NCBI GenBank assembly: GCA_023457495.1
Contig: JAEWLQ010000113.1
Span: forward strand, 62,001 to 126,000
DNA: 64,000 bases
Direction: 5' to 3'
From: Pseudomonadota bacterium
GTDB lineage: Bacteria; Pseudomonadota; Gammaproteobacteria; Steroidobacterales; Steroidobacteraceae
Below the pieces are notes generated by a model. It had not been told where the DNA came from. It did not search any database and was given only the letters and a program-made list of their open reading frames with translations. The position numbers were made by a program, and so were the translations under genes. This document shows, one piece after another, positions 43,550-52,541 of this stretch. Positions within the stretch are counted from its first letter, which is position 1. Each line of letters begins with the position of its first letter.

Positions 43550-45979
43550 TCAGAATGCCTGTCCTACCGAGAACTGGAAGCCTTCGACTTCGTCTGGATA
43601 GGTGTTGGCGTCGCCCTTGTAGGCATTCAACGGAATCGCGTAACTGAAGCGGAAAACGCCGAGTGGCGCCAGCCACTGCACCGCCAGGCCCGTCGAATGC
43701 TTCAACTTATCATACTCGAAGTTGTATTCGACCGGCTGTCCCATCCGGCCCCTGAATTCGTAGCGGTTTCCGGTCGAGAAGATGTTGCCTATGTCATAAA
43801 ACCACGAAAGGCGCGCCGAAGTTTCAAACTTCTGCGGCAGCGGGATCAGCACCTCGGCGCGACCCACCACCTTCATGTTGCCGCCGAACGGGCGGCCGAA
43901 ATCGTCCTTGGGACCCAGCCGGCTCTCCTTGTAACCGCGCACGGTGTCCGGGCCGCCGCCGTAGAACTGCCGGTAAGGCGGCAGAGCCGTCGTATCCCCG
44001 ATGTCCATTCCGTACGCCAGCTCGGCGCCCAACTGCAGCGTGAACCGGCCGAACAGGGGCACGTACTTGACGAACTCGTAGCTCGCGACCCAGTACTCCA
44101 CATCGCTCACGCCGGGCAGCGTGTAGGAGAGCCCGAACGAGTGGCGCATGCCGCGATCCGCAAACAGCGAGCGGTTGCGGCTGTCGTAGTTCCACGAGGT
44201 GTTGAACTCGACCACGTTGTACTCGGTATTGAACAGGATCAGGTCGAGACCCGGCTCACATTCCGGATTGAGGTTGTAGTTGATGCATTCGATCGAGCTG
44301 TTGCCGTTGTTGGCCACCCACTCGATGGCCTGCGTCGCGCTGCCACCGCTGGTCGTGAGCAGACTCGACCGCTGGGCCGAAAGCCCCATGCGGATGCCCT
44401 GGTATTCCGAGATGGGGTATCCGATGTCGAGCCCGGCGCCGATGGTCTCGGACGAGAAATCCGACGAAGCCGAAACGAACTGTGTCTGGTCGCGGTATGT
44501 GACGCTCCCCGTCATTCCAACGTTGTTTGGCGTCAGGTACGGCTCGGTCACCGAGATTCCATAGACCTTGCTGTAACGCCCGGAATTCAGGTCGATTGAT
44601 ACGCGACGGCCCGTGCCGAGGAAGTTCGCGTCGGCGTAGTTGCCGCTCAGGATGAACGACTGCGACTCGGAATAACCGATGCCGCCGCCGAGCTGGGCCG
44701 ACGGGCCTTCCTCGATTTCATAGACGATGTCGACGAGATCGGGCGTGCCCGCCACGGGCTTCGTCTCCGACTCCACCTTCTTGATGTACGGCAGACGCTG
44801 CAGACGCTGCTTCGAGCGGTCGAGCGCGGAGTTCGAGAGCCAGCCGCCTTCGAGCTGGCGCATCTCGCGGCGCAGGACCTCGTCGTTGATCTTGGTGACG
44901 CCGTTGAACACGATGTGGCGCACGTAGACGCGATTGCCCGGATCGACGAAGAACGTCAGCGACAATTCCCGGTTGGCCGGATCGCCCATGGAAGTCGGCA
45001 CCGGATCGACCTTCGCGAACGCGAAGCCGTCCTCGCCGAGGCGGTTCTGCAGCAGGTCCTGGGTCGCGGTGATCACCTTGCGCGAGAACGTGTCGCCGGG
45101 CCGCACCAGCAGGTAGCGGCGCAACACCGCTTCCGGAACCACGAACGTGCCGGCGAGTTTCACCTCGCCCACCTTGAAGATCTCGCCTTCCTTCACGTTC
45201 ACCGTGATGAAGATGTCGTCCTTCTCGGGCGCGATCGCAACCTGGGTCGACTCGACCTCGAAGTTCGCGTAGCCCTTGTCCATGTAGAAGGAACGCAGTT
45301 TCTCGAGATCGCCTTGCAGCGACTCGCGCGAATAGCGGTCGTCCTGCTTGTAGAACGACAGCAGGTTCGGCGTCTTGAGCTCGAACGAATCGAGGATGTC
45401 CTTTTCCTTGAAAGTCTCGTTGCCGACGATGTTGATCTGCCGGATCTTCGCCCGCTTGCCTTCGACGATGTCGATCTTGATCTTGACCTTGTTGCCGGGG
45501 ACATCTTCGACATTGGTCGTGATACGCGCCGCGTATTTGCCGCGGGCGCCGTACTGGTCCTGCAGGAACGAGGTCACGTCCTCGAGCACCGAGCGGTCGA
45601 AGGTCTTGCCGCGCGCGAGGCCCACGTTGCGCAACGACTTCGACAGGTCCTCGGTCTTGATGTCCTTGTTGCCCTTGATCTCGAAGCTCTCGATCGTGGG
45701 GCGTTCGTTGACCACCACGATGAGGGTGCTGCCGTCGCGGCGCATTTCCACGTCACGGAAGAACCCGGTGTCGTACAGCGCGCGCACCGCTTCGCGCACT
45801 CGCTGCGCGGACAGGGTGTCGCCGATGTTGATCGGTAGATAGTTATAGACCGTTCCCTCGGTGACGCGCTGGAGACCTTCCACGCGGATGTCGCCCACCG
45901 TGAACACCGGCCCCTCCTGGGCATACAAAGGAGCGGCCAGCAGGATCCAGCTGGCGACACAGAACTTCGCGAACCTCAT
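43550..45979 (-). CDS. bamA: outer-membrane protein assembly factor BamA
   Basis: BamA is the core insertase for outer-membrane beta-barrels. The 809-residue protein begins with a signal peptide (MRFAKFCVASWILLAAPLYAQ), then five POTRA domains (IRVEGLQRVTEGTVYNYLPI and on to about residue 420), then a 16-strand barrel with the GGGPDTVRGYKESRLGPKD loop (VRGY motif) and a C-terminal strand ending in Phe (FSVGQAF). ATG at 45979 is the signal-peptide start; a longer reading overlaps rseP in another frame. Order rseP-bamA-skp is conserved. Confidence 0.97.
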   Translation of the reverse strand: MRFAKFCVASWILLAAPLYAQEGPVFTVGDIRVEGLQRVTEGTVYNYLPINIGDTLSAQRVREAVRALYDTGFFRDVEMRRDGSTLIVVVNERPTIESFEIKGNKDIKTEDLSKSLRNVGLARGKTFDRSVLEDVTSFLQDQYGARGKYAARITTNVEDVPGNKVKIKIDIVEGKRAKIRQINIVGNETFKEKDILDSFELKTPNLLSFYKQDDRYSRESLQGDLEKLRSFYMDKGYANFEVESTQVAIAPEKDDIFITVNVKEGEIFKVGEVKLAGTFVVPEAVLRRYLLVRPGDTFSRKVITATQDLLQNRLGEDGFAFAKVDPVPTSMGDPANRELSLTFFVDPGNRVYVRHIVFNGVTKINDEVLRREMRQLEGGWLSNSALDRSKQRLQRLPYIKKVESETKPVAGTPDLVDIVYEIEEGPSAQLGGGIGYSESQSFILSGNYADANFLGTGRRVSIDLNSGRYSKVYGISVTEPYLTPNNVGMTGSVTYRDQTQFVSASSDFSSETIGAGLDIGYPISEYQGIRMGLSAQRSSLLTTSGGSATQAIEWVANNGNSSIECINYNLNPECEPGLDLILFNTEYNVVEFNTSWNYDSRNRSLFADRGMRHSFGLSYTLPGVSDVEYWVASYEFVKYVPLFGRFTLQLGAELAYGMDIGDTTALPPYRQFYGGGPDTVRGYKESRLGPKDDFGRPFGGNMKVVGRAEVLIPLPQKFETSARLSWFYDIGNIFSTGNRYEFRGRMGQPVEYNFEYDKLKHSTGLAVQWLAPLGVFRFSYAIPLNAYKGDANTYPDEVEGFQFSVGQAF

Positions 45980-46002
45980 CGTCAAGTTGATCCCCTGAAT
46001 TG

Positions 46003-47400
46003 TTATTTGCCGGCGCCCGGGAACAGATACGTGACCACATCGTTGAACAGTGCCACGCCCATCAGCAATGCAATGGCGAGCAGCCCCGCCTGTTGCCCGA
46101 ACAGATAGACACGTTCGGACAACGGCTTGCCGCGGATCCATTCCGCGGCCTGGAATACTATTTGACCACCGTCGAGTATCGGGATCGGCAGCAGGTTGAG
46201 GAAGCCGATCGACAGCGACAGCAGCACCAGGATGTGCAGGTAGATCCCGGGCCCGGCGCTCGCGGCCCTGCCCGCGACGTCGGCGATGGTGATGACGCTG
46301 GAGAGATTGTCGGTGGAGATCTTGCGCGTGATCATGCGCCAGAAGAAGGTCGCCTGCGCGGCCGTCATCTCCCAGGCCTTGTTCACGCCGGCGGCCAGCG
46401 CGCTCAGCGGACCCATGTCGACGCGGGTCTTGTAGGCCGCGGGAAAATATTCTTCGAAATCGTCGGACCGCTGGATCTGCAGCATGCCGATTTCCTTGCC
46501 CTGGTCGACAGTGCGCTCCGGGGTCACCCGCTTTGAAACCTGCTGCCCGTCGCGCTCGACACGCATCAGGATCTCCTGCCCTGGCCGTGCACGGACGTAG
46601 CTCGTCATCTCATCCCAGGTGCGGATCGCCGCGCCGTCCAGGGCGACGATGGTGTCGCCGGGCTGAATGCCGGCGAGGTCCGCGGGACCGCCCTTCACCA
46701 CGCCATAGACCTTCGGCGGAATCGTCGGTCGCCAGAAATCGAATCCGAGACCGTACGGCAGCCGTCCCGGCTTCGTGAGCTCGAACCGCTGCGCCGGGTC
46801 GCTCACCTGGAGACTGAGCGCGCGCTCGACGCCGTTTGCGTCCTGCACACGCAACGCGAGCGCACCGTCATCGCTCACCGCGTCCAACAACCTCACGATG
46901 GCATCGCCGCGCTCGTCGATGTTCCGCCCGTTGATGCTCACGATGATGTCGTTGCTGCGCAGGCCCGCCCGGGCGGCGATCGAATCGAGGGTGACATCTC
47001 CCACCACGGCTTTCACGGTCGATTCGCCCTGCACCCAGAACATGCCCCACAGAACCGCGACCGCGAACAGCAGGTTCGCCGCCGGCCCGGCGAGCAATAC
47101 GAGGATGCGCGCCCACGGCGGCCGGTGCGTGAACGAGCGCGCGAGATCCTCGGGTGGAACCGCGCCATCACGCTCGTCGAGCATGCGCACGTAACCGCCG
47201 AGCGGAATCGCGCCGATGACGAATTCGACGTGGTCGGGCGCCTTGCCGACACGTTTCCAGAGTGGTTTGCCCAGGCCCACGGAAAAGCGCAGCACCTTGA
47301 AGCCCAGCTTGCGCGCCACCCAGTAGTGGCCGTACTCGTGGATCGAAATGAGCAGGCTGATGCCGATCAGCCCCCAGAGGATTTTCCAGCCGATATCCAT
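46003..47400 (-). CDS. rseP: RIP metalloprotease RseP (site-2 protease)
   Basis: RseP cuts anti-sigma factor RseA within the membrane to release SigmaE and also removes signal-peptide remnants. About 465 residues with the zinc motif HEYGH at residues 21-25, FSVGLGKPLWKR, two PDZ domains (about 115-300), and the third-ligand LPIPILDGGQIVF motif. ATG at 47400 has AAAGGGAC before it; a TTG one codon upstream is unlikely. Nine bases separate it from dxr. Confidence 0.97.
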   Translation of the reverse strand: MDIGWKILWGLIGISLLISIHEYGHYWVARKLGFKVLRFSVGLGKPLWKRVGKAPDHVEFVIGAIPLGGYVRMLDERDGAVPPEDLARSFTHRPPWARILVLLAGPAANLLFAVAVLWGMFWVQGESTVKAVVGDVTLDSIAARAGLRSNDIIVSINGRNIDERGDAIVRLLDAVSDDGALALRVQDANGVERALSLQVSDPAQRFELTKPGRLPYGLGFDFWRPTIPPKVYGVVKGGPADLAGIQPGDTIVALDGAAIRTWDEMTSYVRARPGQEILMRVERDGQQVSKRVTPERTVDQGKEIGMLQIQRSDDFEEYFPAAYKTRVDMGPLSALAAGVNKAWEMTAAQATFFWRMITRKISTDNLSSVITIADVAGRAASAGPGIYLHILVLLSLSIGFLNLLPIPILDGGQIVFQAAEWIRGKPLSERVYLFGQQAGLLAIALLMGVALFNDVVTYLFPGAGK

Positions 47401-47409
47401 CAAGTCCCT

Positions 47410-48597
47410 TTATGCGTGGGCGGCGCGGGGCCGGATGAAGGCGGATGCGCGTTCGCGCGCTTCGGCGTCGGCCGCGAGCACGTCGGCGAGATCGCGGATT
47501 TCGCCCCCCGAGGTCGCCGCCATTACCGATTCAATGACCGCCGGAATTCGCGCAAAGTTCAATCCCCCCTCGAGGAAGGCCGAAACGGCCACTTCGTTTG
47601 CCGCATTGAGCGAGGCGGGTCTCGACCCCCCCTCGCGCGCCGCCTCCTGGGCCAGTCCCAGGGCGGGGAAACGCCTCAGGTCCGGCGCCTCGAAACGCAG
47701 CGTTCCCACCTTCACGAGGTCGAGGGATTGTACGCCGGATGAGACGCGCTCGGGCCACGCGAGCGCATGGGCGATCGGCGTGCGCATGTCCGGCGCGCCG
47801 AGCTGCGCCAGCACCGAACCGTCCACGTACTCGACCAGGGAATGCACGATGCTTTCGCGGTGAATCACCACTTCGACCTGCTGCGGCGAGACGCCGAACA
47901 ACAGGCAGGCCTCGATGAATTCGAGACCCTTGTTCATGAGCGTCGCCGAGTCGACCGAGATCTTGCGGCCCATCACCCAGTTCGGATGTGCGCAGGCCTC
48001 GTCGGGCGTGACCTGTTCGAGGCGCGCGCCATCGGCGTCGAGGAAGGGTCCGCCCGAGGCCGTCAGCAGAATGCGCTTCACTCCCGCCGGCGCCACGCCG
48101 GCGACCGCGTCGCGCGGCAAACACTGGAACACCGCGTTGTGCTCGCTGTCGATGGGCAGCAGCGTCGCGCCGGACGCGCGCACCGTCTCCATCAGCAACG
48201 GGCCGGCCATGACGAGAGATTCCTTGTTGGCGAGCAACAGCCGCTTGCCGGCCCGCGCCGCGGCGAGCGTGGAGCGCAGCCCCGCCGCGCCGACGATCGC
48301 GGCCATCACGCTGTCCACCTCGGGCAGAGCCGCGATTTCGACCAGGCCGTCTTCGCCACCGACGACCCGCGTATCCGCCCGCCGCGCGCGCAACGCATCG
48401 CGCAGCCGCCCGACCGCCGCGGCATCGGCGATCGCCGCGTAAGGCACGGAGAACCGCGCACACTGCTCCGCCAGCTTCTCGACATTGCGATGCGCGCCGA
48501 GCGCGAGTACGCGGAAGCGATCGGGATGGCGCGCGATCACGTCGAGCGTGTGCTCGCCCACGGAACCCGTGGACCCCAGGATCGCGACGTTGTTCAA
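47410..48597 (-). CDS. dxr: 1-deoxy-D-xylulose 5-phosphate reductoisomerase
   Basis: Dxr makes MEP, the first committed MEP-pathway step. About 395 residues: NADPH loop VAILGSTGSVGEHTLDVI, ANKESLVMAG, IDSEHNAVFQ with metal and substrate residues, TASGGPF, HPNWVMGRKISVDSATLMNKGLEFIEA, and a C-terminal ASLNAANEVAVSAFL. The start appears to be TTG at 48597, overlapping the cdsA stop by four bases (TTGA); the longer frame upstream is in cdsA. Together with ispD and ispF at the other end, three MEP-pathway genes are in this window. Confidence 0.95.
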   Translation of the reverse strand: MNNVAILGSTGSVGEHTLDVIARHPDRFRVLALGAHRNVEKLAEQCARFSVPYAAIADAAAVGRLRDALRARRADTRVVGGEDGLVEIAALPEVDSVMAAIVGAAGLRSTLAAARAGKRLLLANKESLVMAGPLLMETVRASGATLLPIDSEHNAVFQCLPRDAVAGVAPAGVKRILLTASGGPFLDADGARLEQVTPDEACAHPNWVMGRKISVDSATLMNKGLEFIEACLLFGVSPQQVEVVIHRESIVHSLVEYVDGSVLAQLGAPDMRTPIAHALAWPERVSSGVQSLDLVKVGTLRFEAPDLRRFPALGLAQEAAREGGSRPASLNAANEVAVSAFLEGGLNFARIPAVIESVMAATSGGEIRDLADVLAADAEARERASAFIRPRAAHA

Positions 48598-49400
48598 GCA
48601 ACGACTCCCGCGGCGAGCAGCGCAAACAACAAGGCCGGCGCCGCCGCCGTGACGCTGTCGATCCGATCGAGCATGCCGCCGTGACCGGGAAATACCGTAC
48701 CGCTGTCCTTGAGGCCGACCGCGCGCTTCAACATGCTCTCGGTCAGATCGCCGACGATCGACAGGGCGGCCACGGCGACACAGAGCAGCACGAACGGCGC
48801 GACGTCGACGTTGAACACGTACTCCGCGCCACCCCAGGCGACCAGCGCGCTGGCGATGACGCCGCCGATCACGCCTTCCCAGGTTTTCTTGGGCGAGACG
48901 CGCGGCGCCAGCGGCACGCGGCCGAACCAGCGTCCGAAGAAGAATGCGCCGGTATCCGCCGCCCAGACCAGCGCGAGCGTGAAGAGCACCCAACTCGTGC
49001 TGCCCGTGGTGAGCGTGAGATAGACGAGCGCGAGCCAGCACGGCGCCAGCGCGAGGATGCCGGCGATGGTCGCCGCGACGGGCGGCACTCGCGTCGGCGC
49101 GAAGCACACCCAGAGGAATGCGGCGATCCACCAGGCGACCGCGATGGTCATCACGACCTGCACGAATCCCGGCAGGACCACGTACCCGTACAGGCAGGCG
49201 AGCAGCGCCAGGGTCAACGCGGCCGTGAACGCGAACCGCGCCTTCAAACTACCGGCGCCGAGAAAACCCGCCCACTCCCAGCCGCCGATGAGCACGAGCA
49301 CGCTGACCAGCCACACGGTGGCGATCGGCGGCAGCCCGAGCATGACGAACAGCAGCACCGCGACCAGCGCGATGGCGGTGAGCACGCGTTGCTTAAGCAC
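48594..49400 (-). CDS. cdsA: phosphatidate cytidylyltransferase
   Basis: CdsA makes CDP-diacylglycerol, the branch point to all phospholipids, in the inner membrane. About 268 residues with seven or eight helices and the family signature near the C-terminus (SMLKRAVGLKDSGTVFPGHGGMLDRID). The start is GTG at 49400 (VLKQRVLTAIALVAVLL), overlapping the uppS stop by eight bases. The longer frame upstream lacks membrane character. Confidence 0.95.
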   Translation of the reverse strand: MLKQRVLTAIALVAVLLFVMLGLPPIATVWLVSVLVLIGGWEWAGFLGAGSLKARFAFTAALTLALLACLYGYVVLPGFVQVVMTIAVAWWIAAFLWVCFAPTRVPPVAATIAGILALAPCWLALVYLTLTTGSTSWVLFTLALVWAADTGAFFFGRWFGRVPLAPRVSPKKTWEGVIGGVIASALVAWGGAEYVFNVDVAPFVLLCVAVAALSIVGDLTESMLKRAVGLKDSGTVFPGHGGMLDRIDSVTAAAPALLFALLAAGVVA

Positions 49401-50136
49401 GGCGGCCCGCCTCGCGCGACTTGTCCGCGATCTGCTGACGGGTGAGACCGAAACGCCGCTCGCGCCCGGCGAATGACGCCAACGCGGATTCGAACTGTGG
49501 CACGTCGAAATCGGGCCACAACGTGTCGCAGACGTGAATCTCGGTGTACGCGAGATTCCACAGCAGGAAATTGCTGATGCGATGGTCGCCGCCCGTGCGG
49601 ATGAAGAGGTCCGGGTCCGGCACGTCGCCGAGCGCGAGCTCGCGCGCGAACCGCTGCTCGTCGATTTCATCGGTCTTGAGCGCGCCGCTCGCGACGGCGG
49701 CGGCGAGCCTGCGCGCGGCCTGCACGATGTCCCAGCGCCCGCCATAACTCACCGCGACCTGGAGCCTGAGCCCGCTGTTTGCGGCCGTCAGTTCCTCGCA
49801 GGCGGCCATGCGCGACTGCAGATTGACCGACAGCGTGTGCCGGTCGCCGATGAATCGCATTCGCACCTTGTTCTTGTGCAACTCGTCGACCTCGCGCTCC
49901 ATCGCGTCGAAGAACAGCTGCATGAGGGTGCTCACCTCGGTGCTCGGCCGCTGCCAGTTCTCGCTCGAGAACGCGAACAGCGTGAGCGCGCCGACGCCGC
50001 GGCGCCCGCATTCCTCGATGCACATGCGTACGGGACGCACGCCTTCCTTGTGGCCGGCATGGCGCGGCATGCCGCGCGCCTCGGCCCAGCGCCCGTTGCC
50101 ATCCATGATGATGGCGATGTGGTTAGGTACGCTCAA
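49393..50136 (-). CDS. uppS: undecaprenyl diphosphate synthase (cis-prenyltransferase)
   Basis: UppS makes the C55 lipid carrier for peptidoglycan and O-antigen. The 247-residue protein begins NHIAIIMDGNGRWAEARGMPRHAGHKEG, with the catalytic Asp at residue 12, and contains FAFSSENWQRPSTEV and RTGGDHRISNFLLWNLAYTEI. The start codon is TTG with no strong Shine-Dalgarno, which may limit its expression. It overlaps cdsA by eight bases. Confidence 0.96.
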   Translation of the reverse strand: MSVPNHIAIIMDGNGRWAEARGMPRHAGHKEGVRPVRMCIEECGRRGVGALTLFAFSSENWQRPSTEVSTLMQLFFDAMEREVDELHKNKVRMRFIGDRHTLSVNLQSRMAACEELTAANSGLRLQVAVSYGGRWDIVQAARRLAAAVASGALKTDEIDEQRFARELALGDVPDPDLFIRTGGDHRISNFLLWNLAYTEIHVCDTLWPDFDVPQFESALASFAGRERRFGLTRQQIADKSREAGRRA

Positions 50137-50163
50137 CGCGCGTCACCGTGATCCGCAGGCCGC

Positions 50164-50721
50164 TCAAACCTGCATGATTTCCTTTTCTTTGGCGGCGAGC
50201 TGGGCGTCGATGTCACCGATGTACTTGTCGGTGAGCTTCTGGATGTCCGTCTCGGCCTTTTTTTCGTCGTCCTGCGTGATGAGCTTTTCCTTGAGCGCCT
50301 CCTTCACGTCGGTGATGACGTCGCGCCGCACGTTGCGCACGGCCACGCGCGCATTCTCGGCGTCCGCGCGCACCACCTTGGTGATGTCGCGCCGGCGCTC
50401 CTCGGTCAGCGGCGGCAGCGGAATTCGGATGACGGTCCCGGCGCTCATCGGGTTGAGGCCGAGGTCGGACTTGTGAATCGCCTTTTCGATGGCCTGCACC
50501 ATGTTCTTTTCCCATGGCGATACGACCAGCGTGCGCGCGTCTTCGACACTGATGTTCGCCACCTGCTTGAGCGGCGTGTCGGAGCCGTAGTAATCCACCT
50601 TCAAGGTTTCGATGAGCGATGGATGCGCGCGTCCGGTGCGCAGCTTCTTCAGGTCGGCCTGAAAATTCTCCACACATTTGCCCATGCGCGAGGCGGCGTC
50701 TTTCTTGATGTCGTCTAACAT
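50164..50721 (-). CDS. frr: ribosome recycling factor
   Basis: RRF, with EF-G, splits post-termination ribosomes. The 185-residue protein has MLDDIKKDAASRMGKCVENFQADLKKLRTGRAHPSLI, VDYYGSDTPLKQVANISVEDARTLVVSPWEK and LTEERRRDITKVV, all strongly conserved. It lies 33 bases downstream of pyrH and 27 before uppS. Confidence 0.98.
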   Translation of the reverse strand: MLDDIKKDAASRMGKCVENFQADLKKLRTGRAHPSLIETLKVDYYGSDTPLKQVANISVEDARTLVVSPWEKNMVQAIEKAIHKSDLGLNPMSAGTVIRIPLPPLTEERRRDITKVVRADAENARVAVRNVRRDVITDVKEALKEKLITQDDEKKAETDIQKLTDKYIGDIDAQLAAKEKEIMQV

Positions 50722-50754
50722 GGTTGGCCCTGTAGGTTGCTTGCGGATCGCAAT

Positions 50755-51474
50755 TCAGTCGTTGGTCACGACAGTGCCGATGTCCTCGCCACGCACCACG
50801 CGCGGCAGGTCCCCGGCATTGTTGAGGTTGAACACGGTGAGCGGCATGCGGTTGTCGCGGCACATGACGATCGCGGTGGCGTCCATGACGTTCAGCCGGT
50901 CGGCGAGCACCTTGTCGTAGGTGAGCGTCGCGTAGCGCTTGGCGGCCGGGTTCTTCATGGGATCGGAGTCGTAGATGCCGTTGACCTTGGTGGCCTTGAG
51001 CAACACGTCGGCCTCGATCTCGATGGCGCGCAGCGCCGCGGCGCTGTCGGTCGTGAAATACGGATTGCCGGTCCCGGCCGCGAAAATGACGATGCGCCCC
51101 TTTTCGAGATGGCGCATCGCGCGGCGGCGAATATAGTCCTCGCACACCTGGTTGATGCGGATCGCGCTCTGCACGCGCGCCGTGCCGCCGAGGCTCTCGA
51201 TCGCGTCTTGCATCGCGAGCGCGTTCATCACGGTCGCGAGCATGCCCATGTGATCGCCGGTGGCACGGTCCAGTCCCGCCTTCGCGAGGCCTGCGCCGCG
51301 GAAGATGTTTCCGCCGCCAATCACGCACGCGACCTGGACTCCGGTCTGCTGGATCTCCAGCAGTTCGCCCGCGATGCGTTTCAACACCGCCGGATCGATT
51401 CCGAATTCGGTCGACCCGAGCAGCGCTTCGCCCGAGAGCTTCACGAGAATGCGTTTGTATCTAGCCCCGGTCAT
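50755..51474 (-). CDS. pyrH: uridylate kinase
   Basis: PyrH phosphorylates UMP to UDP, feeding CTP and UDP-sugar synthesis. The 239-residue amino-acid-kinase-fold protein has YKRILVKLSGEALLG at the start, VIGGGNIFRGAG, RATGDHMGMLATVMNALA, and FAAGTGNPYFTTDSAAALRAIEI. Standard length. A strong hairpin terminator separates it from tsf, so it probably has its own promoter in the 51475-51535 gap. Confidence 0.98.
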   Translation of the reverse strand: MTGARYKRILVKLSGEALLGSTEFGIDPAVLKRIAGELLEIQQTGVQVACVIGGGNIFRGAGLAKAGLDRATGDHMGMLATVMNALAMQDAIESLGGTARVQSAIRINQVCEDYIRRRAMRHLEKGRIVIFAAGTGNPYFTTDSAAALRAIEIEADVLLKATKVNGIYDSDPMKNPAAKRYATLTYDKVLADRLNVMDATAIVMCRDNRMPLTVFNLNNAGDLPRVVRGEDIGTVVTND

Positions 51475-51535
51475 GTACTGCCATTCCCCATACGTCCATC
51501 CCCATAGATCGGCCGGCGTGGCACTTTGCCATAAA

Positions 51536-51562
51536 GAAAACCCCGCTGAGTGCGGGGTTTTC
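51536..51562 (-). terminator. Rho-independent terminator between tsf and pyrH
   Basis: CCCCGC (51541-51546) pairs with GCGGGG (51552-51557), extended by AAAA/TTTT and an outer G/C pair, with a five-base loop. The T-run follows the stem in either direction. It lies 11 bases after the tsf stop. Confidence 0.9.
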
Positions 51563-51572
51563 TGAGTCTCGA

Positions 51573-52505
51573 TCAGTGCCTGGTCGGCGGATCGGACTTG
51601 TCGTCTTTTTTCTGGGCTGCTTTTACCTGCTCCATCACTTCGTTCGCGAAGTCGCCCTGCTTCTTTTCGATGCCGGCGCCGACCTCGAAGCGCTCGAAGC
51701 CGAGCACCTTGGCCTTGTTCTTCTGCAGGAGCTTGTCGATCGTGAGATCGCCGTCCTTCACGAACACCTGCTGGGACAGGGCGAACTCGTCGACCGCCTT
51801 GCGCACGCGGCCGTCGATGATCTTCGCCTTGATCTCGGCGGGCTTCTTGGCGTTCGACGCGTCGTTGTTGACCTGCTCGGTCGCGATTTCCCGCTCCTTC
51901 GCAACCATGTCGGCGGGTGCGTCGGCCGGCGTGTTGTAACGCGGGCTCGAAGCCACCACCTGCATGGCGAGGTCGCGCGCGAGGTCGGCATCGCCGCCCT
52001 CGACCGCCACCAGGGCCGCCTTCTTGCTGTCGGTGTGCACGTAGAAACCGACGACGGTCGGCGCCTTCACGAGCGCCAGGCGGCGCACGGTCAGGTTCTC
52101 GCCGATCTTCGCGATCAGCGCGCGACGCTTCTCGTCAACGGTCTCGCCGCTTCCGAGCTTGAGCGAGTTCACCGCGTCGACGTCGGTTGCGCCGGCGGCC
52201 AGGGCCGCCTTGGCGACTTCCACGGCGAAACCGCGGAAGTCATCACCACGCGCCACGAAGTCGGTCTCGCTGTTCACCTCGACCACCACGCCCGTCTTGC
52301 CGTCCGCGGATCTCTCCACGACGACCACGCCTTCGGCGGCGACACGCGAGGCCTTCTTGTCGGCCTTCGCGAGGCCGGCCTTGCGCATGTTCTCGGCGGC
52401 CGCATCGAGGTCGCCGTTGGTTTCCACCAGCGCCTTCTTGCATTCCATCATGCCCGCGCCGGTACGTTCTCGAAGCTGCTTGACCGCTTCTGCAGTGATT
52501 GTCAT
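51573..52505 (-). CDS. tsf: translation elongation factor Ts
   Basis: EF-Ts exchanges GDP for GTP on EF-Tu. The 310-residue protein starts TITAEAVKQLRERTGAGMMECKKALVETNGDLDAA, has VVVEVNSETDFVARGDDF and continues through dimerisation regions and the C-terminal KVLGFERFEVGAGIEKKQGDFANEV. It is slightly longer than the Escherichia coli protein (283 residues). It lies 36 bases after rpsB, and a strong terminator follows, so rpsB-tsf is a discrete operon. Confidence 0.97.
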   Translation of the reverse strand: MTITAEAVKQLRERTGAGMMECKKALVETNGDLDAAAENMRKAGLAKADKKASRVAAEGVVVVERSADGKTGVVVEVNSETDFVARGDDFRGFAVEVAKAALAAGATDVDAVNSLKLGSGETVDEKRRALIAKIGENLTVRRLALVKAPTVVGFYVHTDSKKAALVAVEGGDADLARDLAMQVVASSPRYNTPADAPADMVAKEREIATEQVNNDASNAKKPAEIKAKIIDGRVRKAVDEFALSQQVFVKDGDLTIDKLLQKNKAKVLGFERFEVGAGIEKKQGDFANEVMEQVKAAQKKDDKSDPPTRH

Positions 52506-52541
52506 CTCTCGACCTCAGTAGTTAGTGCGTTGCCGGTCCGA

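Noticed and set aside
45980..46141. N-terminal extension of bamA by 54 codons
   Set aside because: Overlaps rseP in another frame; the signal peptide begins at the internal ATG.
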